A stretch of DNA of 62,820 nt, taken from an uncultured Eggerthellaceae bacterium. Lineage in GTDB: Bacteria; Actinomycetota; Coriobacteriia; Coriobacteriales; Eggerthellaceae. Numbering within the stretch: position 1 is the stretch's first letter; every line of letters begins with the position of its first letter. Shown here one piece after another: positions 36,253-44,667 of this stretch. The stretch covers positions 1 through 62,820 of the forward strand of contig CAJUSF010000022.1 of NCBI GenBank assembly GCA_910588945.1, read 5' to 3'. The position numbers were made by a program, and so were the translations under genes. The notes beneath the pieces were generated by a model. That model was given only the letters and a program-made list of their open reading frames with translations. It was not told the origin of the DNA and searched no databases.

Positions 36253-38700
36253 ATGTATAGTTTCAAACCTATCAGTGAGCGCATTCAAAAAATGCACGAT
36301 CGCATACGCGATCGCATCATCGAAATCGATGATGAGCGGGCAAAAATCGTGACAGAATCATACAAGCGCACGGAAAATGTGCCGTGGATGATTCGCATTC
36401 CGATGGCAACCTACGATGTATGTGCAAACAAAACAGTGCTTGTGGAAGATGATGATATCTTCGTCGGAAATCAGGCATCAAAGTTCTGCGCATCAAACGT
36501 CTGGCCTGAGTGGGACGGACCTGCTTGGGTTCTTGGCGAGATTGATGCAGGCGACATGTGGTTTGAGAAGGAAGACGGTCGCCTTCACCGCAAAACCGAA
36601 AACGTGAAGCTTGCCGTCACGCCTGAAGCGGTAGAAACATTCCGCGAGATGATGCCGTATTGGAGCACACACCGCTTCGGTGAGGTTGCAAAAGCTTGGC
36701 AGCCCGATGGCTATGAAGTTTTTGCCGAGTGCGGCGCTGCCACCTATAACGAGCGCATGGATATCGCAGGTCTTGCAGCGGGACATCTCATCCCCGGGCA
36801 TAAAAAAATCCTTGAGCGCGGATACGCCTCCATTCGTCAAGAAGCCAAAGACTGGTTGGCCGAACATGAGGGCGATCTTATGGGTGAAGACACCGATCGC
36901 TGTCTGTTCTACAACTCTGTCGTCATAGTCTGTGATGCCGCTGAAGTGATGATCAAGCGATACGCACAGGCCTGTCGGGACAAAGCAGCTGAGTGCACAG
37001 ATGAGGTTCGTAAGGCCGAACTTGAGCAGATGGCGCAAAGTCTTGAAAAGATTGCAAGCGAGCCTGTGGAGACATTCTGGGAGGCGTGCCAGGCGACACT
37101 TCTATACCAACTTCTGCTCTATGCCGAGGCTAAAGAGCCTGGTCTTGCGTTTGGGCGTTTCGATCAATACACATGGCCATATCTGAAAAGCGATCTTGAG
37201 GCCGGCCGTCTTAACGAAGAGCAAGCCCAAGAACTCGTGGATGCTTTCTTCTTGAAATCAACCTGCTTTTACAACGCAGCCCCACCCCCTGTTGTCGCCA
37301 TGGCAGGAGCCAACAACACCTACCAGCACACAACAGTGGGCGGCACGATTCCTGAGACTGGTGAAGATGCTTCAAATCCTGTCACTTTCATGGTGCTTGA
37401 GAGCGTCGGTCGTTTGAGCTTGCACGATCCCACTGTCTCGCTTCGTATCCATAAGGAGACCCCGGAAAAGCTGTGGGATTGCGCGATCGCCACATCAAGC
37501 CTCGTCGGCGGACTACCGCTTTTCCAAAACGATGAAATCGTGGTTCCTGGCCTTCAGAAAGAGCTCGGATTCTCGCTTCGTGATGCACGCGACTACGGCG
37601 TGATTGGCTGTCAGGAATTTGTCGGCTGCGGAACGGACTTCCCCGCTCCAAACGGCATTACTCCCCCTCATGCGCCTGTACTTTTCGGCGTGATTTTAGA
37701 CATGGCGATAAACAACGGCATCAATCCCAAAAACGGCAAGGGATGTCCCATCAAGACCGGATATCTCTATGAGATGGCTTCGATGGATGAACTCAAAGCA
37801 GCCATTGAAGATGTGGCCAGATGGGTTCTCAAATGGCACGTGACCATGAATAACTACACCGAGTATCTCATGATGAGACGCACGAGCCTGGCTGCGCTTT
37901 CGATGTCGATCGAAGGCTGCATGGAGAACGGCAAAGATGCCACACAAGGTGGTGCCAAGTACAACTCATATGGCGGCGTGGCGACAGGCCTTGCAACAAT
38001 CGCCGACTCGCTTACCACCATCAAGTACATGATCTTCGACAAAAAGCTTATATCCGCAAAAGAGCTCTATGACGCAGTTATGGCTAACTGGGAAGGATAT
38101 GACGAGCTTCGCGCCCAAATCCTAGCTGAAGTTCCGCACTACGGAAACGATAATCCTTATGCCGATGACGAGATGGCCTGGGTATGCGATTTGTATTACA
38201 GGCTTTGCGGCGAGTGCCACAGTGTGCGCTCGAAGGTATATAAGGCAGGCCTCTACGGTGCAGCTGACCACATCTCTCAGGGATATCAGACTTGGGCCAC
38301 TCCTGATGGGCGCCGCGACGGTGAGCCTTTGGCAGATGCTACATCGCCTGCTCAAGGGCGCGATCTTATGGGTCCCACATCGGTGTTCAACTCGGCGTGC
38401 TGCTTCGATCATGGGCGCATCATGGACGGTATCGCGCTCAACGTGCGAATACATCCTTCCTCTGTTGCCAACAAGGAAGGCGCGGATAAACTCAAGATGA
38501 TGACAAAAGCGTATTTCGAGCGCGGCGGCATGGAGGTTCAGTACAACATCGTGAGCGCCGACAAACTTCGCGCAGCTCAAAAAGATCCCGAGGCCTACAA
38601 AAACCTTGTCGTGAGGATCGCAGGATTTTCAGCCTACTTCACAGAGATGACCCCGGATCTGCAAAACGACATCATCAGTAGAACCGAAAACGTCTTTTAG
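36253..38700 (+). CDS. Glycyl radical enzyme 1 (dehydratase/lyase-like, GCQEF active site)
   Basis: 815 residues from an ATG with AAAGGAG; the open frame extends 54 codons upstream without support. The PFL-like barrel has its thiyl Cys at 453 in GCQEF with Glu455, and the radical Gly at 791 in RIAGFSAYF near the C-terminus. The Glu two residues after Cys is shared with the diol dehydratase, choline lyase, isethionate lyase and hydroxyproline dehydratase branch and differs from the Cys-Cys of pyruvate formate-lyase. Phe after the Glu, where that branch and the second enzyme have Pro, is unusual. First gene of the rightward operon. Substrate unknown; C-O, C-N or C-S cleavage is more likely than formate chemistry. 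Confidence 0.9.
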   Translation: MYSFKPISERIQKMHDRIRDRIIEIDDERAKIVTESYKRTENVPWMIRIPMATYDVCANKTVLVEDDDIFVGNQASKFCASNVWPEWDGPAWVLGEIDAGDMWFEKEDGRLHRKTENVKLAVTPEAVETFREMMPYWSTHRFGEVAKAWQPDGYEVFAECGAATYNERMDIAGLAAGHLIPGHKKILERGYASIRQEAKDWLAEHEGDLMGEDTDRCLFYNSVVIVCDAAEVMIKRYAQACRDKAAECTDEVRKAELEQMAQSLEKIASEPVETFWEACQATLLYQLLLYAEAKEPGLAFGRFDQYTWPYLKSDLEAGRLNEEQAQELVDAFFLKSTCFYNAAPPPVVAMAGANNTYQHTTVGGTIPETGEDASNPVTFMVLESVGRLSLHDPTVSLRIHKETPEKLWDCAIATSSLVGGLPLFQNDEIVVPGLQKELGFSLRDARDYGVIGCQEFVGCGTDFPAPNGITPPHAPVLFGVILDMAINNGINPKNGKGCPIKTGYLYEMASMDELKAAIEDVARWVLKWHVTMNNYTEYLMMRRTSLAALSMSIEGCMENGKDATQGGAKYNSYGGVATGLATIADSLTTIKYMIFDKKLISAKELYDAVMANWEGYDELRAQILAEVPHYGNDNPYADDEMAWVCDLYYRLCGECHSVRSKVYKAGLYGAADHISQGYQTWATPDGRRDGEPLADATSPAQGRDLMGPTSVFNSACCFDHGRIMDGIALNVRIHPSSVANKEGADKLKMMTKAYFERGGMEVQYNIVSADKLRAAQKDPEAYKNLVVRIAGFSAYFTEMTPDLQNDIISRTENVF

Positions 38701-38746
38701 AGAGCGCTTTATAAAAAGCCCATTTAGAGAGCGTCTTTAGAGATCC

Positions 38747-38797
38747 CCTGCAGAAAAGCCGTGTGGCATATACCCCCTCCGCCGGATTTTCTGCAGG
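38747..38797 (+). promoter_or_regulatory. Inverted repeat between radical enzyme 1 and aldehyde dehydrogenase
   Basis: CCTGCAGAAAA (38747-38757) and TTTTCTGCAGG (38787-38797) form a perfect 11-bp stem with a 29-base loop, 30 bases before the dehydrogenase ATG. There is no T-run, so it may be an mRNA processing or stability element rather than a terminator. Confidence 0.5.
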
Positions 38798-38826
38798 TTC
38801 TCAGATACAAAAAGAAAGGAGAGTCA

Positions 38827-40257
38827 ATGTCTGCAAAGCTTTTAATTAACGGTGTATTCACGGATTCATCCGATGGGCAGACGCGCGAATCGACAAACCC
38901 CTCGACCGGTGAGGTCGTAGGCAGCTGGCCTGTGGCAACCGAGGCAGATGTCAAGGCCGCGCTTGAATACGCTCAGGCAGGAAAAGTTGCATGGGCGGCA
39001 ACCCCGATGGCACAACGCATCGCAACGCTTTTGCGCGCAGCTGACATCTTTGAAGAACACAAAGACGAGATCGCCGAGCTTATCTGCACCGAGATGGGAA
39101 AGCCTATCGCAATGGCACGCGGAGAAGCTCAGGAGGTGTGTGATCTCTTCCGCCTAACCGCATCTGCTGCACAGGTGCATACAGGAGAAGTCTTTCCCGA
39201 TCCGAGCGCTAAAGGCGGCTCACTCGGAACGATCGCATTCACCAAGAGCGAACCTTTGGGAGTCGTCGTGTGCATAGGGCCTTTCAACTTCCCTGTTGCC
39301 ACGCTTACCTTCAAGACCGCGCCCGCGCTCGTCATGGGAAACGCCATCATCATCAAGGCACCCTCGGAGTGCCCGATCTTGGTGCTGCGCTACGCCGAGC
39401 TTTTGAACGAAGCCGGGTTCCCTGCCGGTGTCGTGCAAGCGCTCAGCGGACCTGGAGCCTCCATGGGACAGTGGCTCGTCGCGAACAATCTGATAGATGC
39501 TGTTACCCTCACGGGCTCGACCGGAGTGGGATCGAAGATTCTCGAATACAGCGCGCCGTACTTCCATCGCACGCTTCTCGAGCTTGGAGGCAACGACCCT
39601 CTCGTCATCACAGATGGCGTGGACATCGACGAGGCCGTCGCGCAATCCATGTGCCGCGTAGCCAACGCCGGCCAGATCTGCTGCATCACCAAGCGCTTCA
39701 TAGTGAATAACTCGATCAAAGACGAGTACCTCGAAAAGCTCAGTGCAGCTGTATCCGCGATACGCGTAGGCAACTCCATGGATGAGAACAACGACATGGG
39801 ACCGCTTGTGAGCGAGCGTGCCGCCAAAGAGGTGGAACGCGCTATCGCCCTCAGCGTGGAGCAGGGCGCCAAGATCATGTGCGGAGGCGAACGTGACGGC
39901 GCGTTCATCACGCCTTGCGTGCTCGATTGCCCCTCAGATGCGGATGTCGCGCACGATCTTGAAATATTCGGACCTGTGTGGGCAGTGATCGGAGTCGATG
40001 GAGATGAGGAAGCGATCCAGCTTGCCAACTCTTCGATATTCGGCCTCAACGGCGGCGTTATCGCATCCACACTCGATCGTGGAATCGCGATCGCATCACG
40101 CATAGAGTCAGGCACGGTTGTCTGCAACGGCGAAGGAAGTTTCAGAAACCCGATCCACTGCTTCGGCGGATATAAGCATTCGGGGATCGGACGCGAGGGA
40201 ATACCAGATCTTTTGGAGGAGTATTCCCAGCGTAAAACGATAGTCATCAGGGGATAA
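38827..40257 (+). CDS. NAD(P)-dependent aldehyde dehydrogenase
   Basis: 476 residues from an ATG with AAAGGAGAG. Full ALDH fold: FNFPVATLTFKTAPAL near 155, nucleotide-binding TGSTGVGSKI near 228, Glu252 in LELGGNDP and nucleophile Cys285 in NAGQICC, then EIFGPVWAV near 378. It resembles lactaldehyde/succinate-semialdehyde-type oxidising dehydrogenases rather than the CoA-acylating branch, so the product should be a free acid. Its place between the two radical enzymes suggests it oxidises the aldehyde they release. Confidence 0.92.
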   Translation: MSAKLLINGVFTDSSDGQTRESTNPSTGEVVGSWPVATEADVKAALEYAQAGKVAWAATPMAQRIATLLRAADIFEEHKDEIAELICTEMGKPIAMARGEAQEVCDLFRLTASAAQVHTGEVFPDPSAKGGSLGTIAFTKSEPLGVVVCIGPFNFPVATLTFKTAPALVMGNAIIIKAPSECPILVLRYAELLNEAGFPAGVVQALSGPGASMGQWLVANNLIDAVTLTGSTGVGSKILEYSAPYFHRTLLELGGNDPLVITDGVDIDEAVAQSMCRVANAGQICCITKRFIVNNSIKDEYLEKLSAAVSAIRVGNSMDENNDMGPLVSERAAKEVERAIALSVEQGAKIMCGGERDGAFITPCVLDCPSDADVAHDLEIFGPVWAVIGVDGDEEAIQLANSSIFGLNGGVIASTLDRGIAIASRIESGTVVCNGEGSFRNPIHCFGGYKHSGIGREGIPDLLEEYSQRKTIVIRG

Positions 40258-40307
40258 AGAATGCGCGAACGCATTTTGAAAACATCGACAAAAAGGAGAT
40301 GAAAGAA

Positions 40308-41627
40308 ATGACCGCAACGAAAGCTCGTAATGGAAAGATCCATTACGCATGGATCATCATGATAGCCTGCTGCTTCTTGCAAGCAGGACAACTTGGTATC
40401 ATCCAGAATCTCTCGGGCGTGTTCTTGCAGCCCGTATCGGACTCCATCGGATGCGGACGCGGCGACCTGTCGCTTTATATGACCATTCAGGCATGGGCGA
40501 CCGCAGCGGTCATGCCGCTTGTAGGACGCTGGCTTCCGACCAAGAACATCAATGTTCTCATGACGGCCGCCGCAGTGCTAGACGGCGGTGGGTTCATGCT
40601 TATGGGAACCTTCACGCAACCTTGGATGTGGTGGATCGATGCCGTCATCATTGGTGTCAGCAGTGCGTTTCTGTTCTTTGCGCCGCTTCCGATGATCATC
40701 ACTAACTGGTTCAAGAAAAAGACCGGTCTTGCCATGGGTATTGCAACGGCATTCTCAGGCGTTGGTGCAGCTATCTTCACCCCGATCCTTGCAAATCTGA
40801 TCGTCACCGTCGGCTGGCAGAGCTCATATTACATCGCCGGTGCAGCCTCGCTTGTTCTCACCGTGCCATTCACCGCATTTGTGCTGAAGTTCAAGCCCGC
40901 TGATGTTGGACTGACCCCTTATGGCGCATCTGCTGAAGAGACTGTTGCTCAGGCCAAGGCCGATATGGCAACTGGTATGTCTGTCAAGCGCGCATGGGCG
41001 ACAGGTCTTGTCGTTCTTATCTTCCTCATCGGCGGCATCATGTCTTTGACCACCTCCTTCACCCAGCATATGACCGGATTTGGCAAATGGGTCGGTTTCT
41101 CTGCAACAACGCTTGGCCTGCTTGGATCGGCCAACATGATAGGCAATCTTGTCGGAAAGCTCGTCTTAGGTCCTCTCAACGACAAAATCGGCACCCGCAA
41201 GACACTCACCATCGGATACATCGTTGTGTTTATCGGTCTTATCATCACCATTTTCAATGGTGGCAATACCGCCCTTTTGTTCGCAGGTGCAACCATGTAC
41301 GGTGTCGCATTCTCTATTCAAACCGTTATGCTCCCGCTGGTTTGTCAAACGATGTTTGGACCTAAGGACTATCCGAAGCTGTTCTCGTATGCCACGATGG
41401 GCAACGCCCTTATTGGCTCTGTCGGCATCTCCATTAACGGCGCGCTCTTTGATGCAACCGCTAGCTACTACCCAGGACTCACCTTTGTCGCCATCTGCGG
41501 CGTAGTGGCCATGGGCATGTGCTTCATCGGAATGGTTCGCGCCCGTAAGGTCGGCTTCGACAAAAACGACGATACGCCCGAGATTGAAAATGCAGCAACT
41601 CCTTCAAAGCTCGAAGAGGCTGTGTAG
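40308..41627 (+). CDS. MFS transporter, oxalate/formate antiporter (OFA)-like
   Basis: 439 residues from the ATG at 40308, nine bases after AAGGAG (an ATG at 40299 is too close to the site). Twelve predicted membrane spans with a central hydrophilic loop. HYAWIIMIACCFLQAG, SLYMTIQAW and PADVGLTPYGA resemble OFA-family carriers, which move small carboxylates. It probably brings in the substrate or exports the acid product of the locus. Confidence 0.87.
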   Translation: MTATKARNGKIHYAWIIMIACCFLQAGQLGIIQNLSGVFLQPVSDSIGCGRGDLSLYMTIQAWATAAVMPLVGRWLPTKNINVLMTAAAVLDGGGFMLMGTFTQPWMWWIDAVIIGVSSAFLFFAPLPMIITNWFKKKTGLAMGIATAFSGVGAAIFTPILANLIVTVGWQSSYYIAGAASLVLTVPFTAFVLKFKPADVGLTPYGASAEETVAQAKADMATGMSVKRAWATGLVVLIFLIGGIMSLTTSFTQHMTGFGKWVGFSATTLGLLGSANMIGNLVGKLVLGPLNDKIGTRKTLTIGYIVVFIGLIITIFNGGNTALLFAGATMYGVAFSIQTVMLPLVCQTMFGPKDYPKLFSYATMGNALIGSVGISINGALFDATASYYPGLTFVAICGVVAMGMCFIGMVRARKVGFDKNDDTPEIENAATPSKLEEAV

Positions 41628-41687
41628 AGACAAAGTTTGACAACACTGAAACCGCGTAGGCGCTAAACCGCCTCAAAATCACCCGAA

Positions 41688-41776
41688 GAGGCCTGCTGTC
41701 GTGGATCTTCGCTTTGACAAGACTCTCCTATCAACGATCTGTTCAAGAGCGAAATTGCCCACAACCGGCAGGCCTC
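41688..41776 (+). promoter_or_regulatory. Structured leader before radical enzyme 2
   Basis: GAGGCCTGC (41688-41696) pairs perfectly with GCAGGCCTC (41768-41776); an additional GTGG/CCAC pairing (41701-41704 and 41759-41762) continues the stem past an internal loop. The structure ends 19 bases before the ATG, next to the AGAGGGA ribosome site, so it could control translation of the second radical enzyme. Confidence 0.45.
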
Positions 41777-41795
41777 GCTGAAAGAGGGACATCAA

Positions 41796-44228
41796 ATGTA
41801 TGAATTCTCAGAAATGACAAAGCGTGTAGAGCGCATGAGAGCTGCCTATCGTGATACGGTGCCATATGTCGACACCACCCGATACAAGCTCGTCACTGAG
41901 TTCTACATGGCAAATAGAAATCTGACCGGCAATCTCAAGCGCGCGCTGAACTTCAAAAATATTTGCGAGAACATTCCCATCTTCATTCGCGAAGACGAGC
42001 TTATCGTGGGAAGTTACACGGAGAAGTTCAAGGCCAGCGCTCTGTATCCCGAATATAGCATCAGGTGGATCATTCCCGAGATCGAAAGCGGCCTGATCGA
42101 GACGCGCACCACCGATCCTTATAAGATCGAGGAAGCGGACAAGCAATACATCCTTGAGACCGCGCCATTTTGGGATGAGGAGTGCCTTTGTGCGAAGGTT
42201 AATCCCTACATTCCCGAGGAATACCAGCGCATGGCCAACAACTGCGTGCTCAACTTCACCGCACAGGACATCTGCCCGCAGCCGATCGGACACTTTGCAC
42301 CGAACTACAAGCGCCCCATCTTTGAAGGATTCGCCTGCGTACGCGACGAGGCCAAGCGCAAGATGGACGAACTCGAGGCGACTGGTATGCCAGGAGATGG
42401 TGCAGACAGATACAACTTCTACCGTGGAGTTCACATCGTCACAGATGCGATGATCACGTTCGCCAAGCGCTATGCACAAAAAGCTCGTGAGATGGCCGGG
42501 AACGAGAGCGACCCTGAGCGCGCATCCGAACTTGCCCAGATCGCTGAGACCATGGATTGGATCATGGAAAATCCTGCGCGAGATTTCCGCGAAGCTATCC
42601 AGACGCTTTGGTTCTATCAGATGTGCGTGCTCATGGATGCCAATATGCATGGCACAAGCGTTGGACGAGTAGATCAGCTTTTGGGCGAGTTTGCAGAACA
42701 TGATATCGCGGCCGGCGTAATCACGCGCGAGCAGGCTCAGGAGTTGATCGATCTTTACTATCTGAAGGTGGCCGAATGCAACAAGATCTGGGCCGCGCGC
42801 ACAGCACTCTCGTCTCCGGGATACACCTCCGGGCAGCTCATCACTGTGGGCGGTGTCGACAAAGATGGCAATGATGCCACAAACGTCGTCACCTATATGT
42901 GCCTTGAAGCGATGGGCCGCATGAAGATGCACAGCCCTACTCAAGGCCTTCGAATCCACGATAACACGCCTGATAAGCTCTGGGATTGCGCGATCGCGGT
43001 TAACAAAGTTGCCGGCGGTGTTCCAGCGTATTTCTATGACGGCGCAATTCGGCCGGCACTTGAAGCTCGCGGGATCTCTCCTGAGGACTCGTGGGATTAC
43101 TGCCTCATCGGCTGCGTGGAGCCTTCTATTGGTGGAGCGGAATGGCCCGCCTGCGGAGGATTGGGTATCAGCTCGTACACCAACTACGCCAACATCCTTC
43201 TTCTTGCACTCAATGACGGAAAGTCGTTCAGAGAAGGACAGGATCCTTTGGTGGATACCGAAACGCAGTTCGGTCCGCACACAGGCATGCTTTCGGATAT
43301 GACCTCGATGGAAGAGGTCAAGCAGGCCTATCTCGAAGCGATGCGCTTCTGGGTCGACTGGGATGCCGCCATGATCAACATCTTCGAATCGGTGGCCAGA
43401 CATGTCATGCCGCAGCCAGTTGTATCCGCCGCTATGGAGGGATGCATGGAAAGTGGATGCGATGTTATGGATGGCGGTGCGAAGTACAATTCAACCGGAA
43501 TGTCGGGCATCGGATTAGGCAACGTAGTCGAATCCCTTTCCGTTATCGACAAGGTCTGCTTCAAGTCGGATCACTGCACACCGGCTGAGCTTCTGGATGC
43601 AATAAAGGCGGATTGGAAGGGATATGAGGAGCTTCATAGCTACATCGTAAATGAGCTTCCCCACTATGGCAACGGCGATGATGCAGCTGATGAATACTGC
43701 TCATTCGTAGCGGACTCCTATGCTGATTACGTTGTCCAGAAAACAGGCATCCGTGGAAACTACGCTGCTGGCCTCTACCCTGTCACAATGAATGTCATCT
43801 ACGGCAAATTCACGGGAGCTACACCAGATGGGCGAGCGTCGGGATCCCCACTTTCTGATGGCATCTCCGCCGTTCAAGGGCTTGACACAAACGGACCGAC
43901 CGCCATCTTGAACTCGGTATGCAAATTCGATCACACCAAATACTCCAATGGACTTCTCCTGAATATGAAATTCCATCCCTCTTCGCTTTCAAACGATGAG
44001 GGCGTGCGTAAGCTGATTGACCTGATGAAGACTTATTTCCTTTATATGAAGGGAATGGAGATGCAGCTCAACCTGATTTCAGCCGACACCCTACGTGATG
44101 CGCAGGCTCACCCGGAAAACTATCGCGACCTAGTAGTAAGGATCGCCGGGTTCTCTGCATACTTCGTAGATGTGTATAAAGCTGCGCAAGACGATCTCAT
44201 CAAGCGAACTGAGCTTGCGTTGCAGTAG
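41796..44228 (+). CDS. Glycyl radical enzyme 2 (dehydratase/lyase-like, GCVEP active site)
   Basis: 810 residues, ATG with AGAGGGA. Canonical eliminase-branch motifs: thiyl Cys440 and Glu442 in IGCVEPSIGG, radical Gly785 in VVRIAGFSAYF, and FDHTKYSNGLLLNMKFHPS near 725. Length matches glycerol/propanediol dehydratase and hydroxyproline dehydratase relatives. It is a clear paralogue of radical enzyme 1 but differs around the pocket (YTSGQLITVGG, DANMHGTSVGRVDQ). It is the last gene of the locus, 168 bases after the transporter and behind a stem-loop leader. Substrate cannot be assigned. Confidence 0.92.
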   Translation: MYEFSEMTKRVERMRAAYRDTVPYVDTTRYKLVTEFYMANRNLTGNLKRALNFKNICENIPIFIREDELIVGSYTEKFKASALYPEYSIRWIIPEIESGLIETRTTDPYKIEEADKQYILETAPFWDEECLCAKVNPYIPEEYQRMANNCVLNFTAQDICPQPIGHFAPNYKRPIFEGFACVRDEAKRKMDELEATGMPGDGADRYNFYRGVHIVTDAMITFAKRYAQKAREMAGNESDPERASELAQIAETMDWIMENPARDFREAIQTLWFYQMCVLMDANMHGTSVGRVDQLLGEFAEHDIAAGVITREQAQELIDLYYLKVAECNKIWAARTALSSPGYTSGQLITVGGVDKDGNDATNVVTYMCLEAMGRMKMHSPTQGLRIHDNTPDKLWDCAIAVNKVAGGVPAYFYDGAIRPALEARGISPEDSWDYCLIGCVEPSIGGAEWPACGGLGISSYTNYANILLLALNDGKSFREGQDPLVDTETQFGPHTGMLSDMTSMEEVKQAYLEAMRFWVDWDAAMINIFESVARHVMPQPVVSAAMEGCMESGCDVMDGGAKYNSTGMSGIGLGNVVESLSVIDKVCFKSDHCTPAELLDAIKADWKGYEELHSYIVNELPHYGNGDDAADEYCSFVADSYADYVVQKTGIRGNYAAGLYPVTMNVIYGKFTGATPDGRASGSPLSDGISAVQGLDTNGPTAILNSVCKFDHTKYSNGLLLNMKFHPSSLSNDEGVRKLIDLMKTYFLYMKGMEMQLNLISADTLRDAQAHPENYRDLVVRIAGFSAYFVDVYKAAQDDLIKRTELALQ

Positions 44229-44252
44229 GCATCACCTGATACAGGCTGTGAT

Positions 44253-44280
44253 AGGGCGTGCTTCATGCGCGCCCTTTTTT
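44253..44280 (+). terminator. Terminator of the radical enzyme operon
   Basis: GGGCGTGC and GCGCGCCC form a G/C-rich stem directly followed by six T, about 25 bases past the stop of radical enzyme 2. Confidence 0.8.
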
Positions 44281-44360
44281 GGTGGTAAGTGGTTGACAAA
44301 GGGTCAGGCTTGATGTCATCAATCTTGAGCGGTTGATGTGCTCATATCTGCCTACAATGA

Positions 44361-44446
44361 AAATGATTGCCGAGGTGCTTACAAAGCGAGTTCCGCAGGC
44401 GTAAGCCGAGGACTGCTTGAGCGACTAAGTATCTCGGCAATCATTT
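44361..44446. repeat. Cruciform repeat unit, copy 2
   Basis: AAATGATTGCCGAG and its perfect inverse flank an interior identical to the copy at 33256-33343 except for one base. The unit lies inside the larger inverted-repeat-bounded stretch. Confidence 0.88.
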
Positions 44447-44496
44447 CCGTCGACATAAGGGCTTTTGATTTCTCATAGCACAAAGCAAGTAACATG

Positions 44497-44521
44497 AGGC
44501 AGGATTTCATCCTGCCCCTAC
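44497..44521. repeat. Short REP-like palindrome
   Basis: AGGCAGGAT, three bases, then ATCCTGCCCCTAC; the same palindrome with a one-base arm change is at 19492-19516. Confidence 0.6.
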
Positions 44522-44667
44522 AATGGACCTCTCCCAATTTTGAACGATGAAGCATACCATCATCCCCGTCCCCTGATATACATCCCCTGACATAGAATCG
44601 ACAACATTAAGCCCGACCCTTTGTCATCGGCGTAGGTGAACGGCGCCACTGCAGCGTTGTAAGGAAG

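Larger units (their letters stand above)
44294..44627. repeat. Non-coding unit bounded by ~30-bp inverted repeats
   Basis: TGACAAAGGGTC followed by GGCTT and ATGT begins at about 44294, and its inverse ends at about 44627. Over roughly 30 bases the two arms differ only by transitions, so an RNA of the unit would still pair through G-U. It contains the cruciform unit (44361-44446) and the short palindrome (44497-44521). No open frame of note, so it resembles a MITE or other non-autonomous element. Confidence 0.55.

Noticed and set aside
41808..43403. 531-codon open frame opposite radical enzyme 2
   Set aside because: Antisense shadow of a gene with all expected catalytic motifs.
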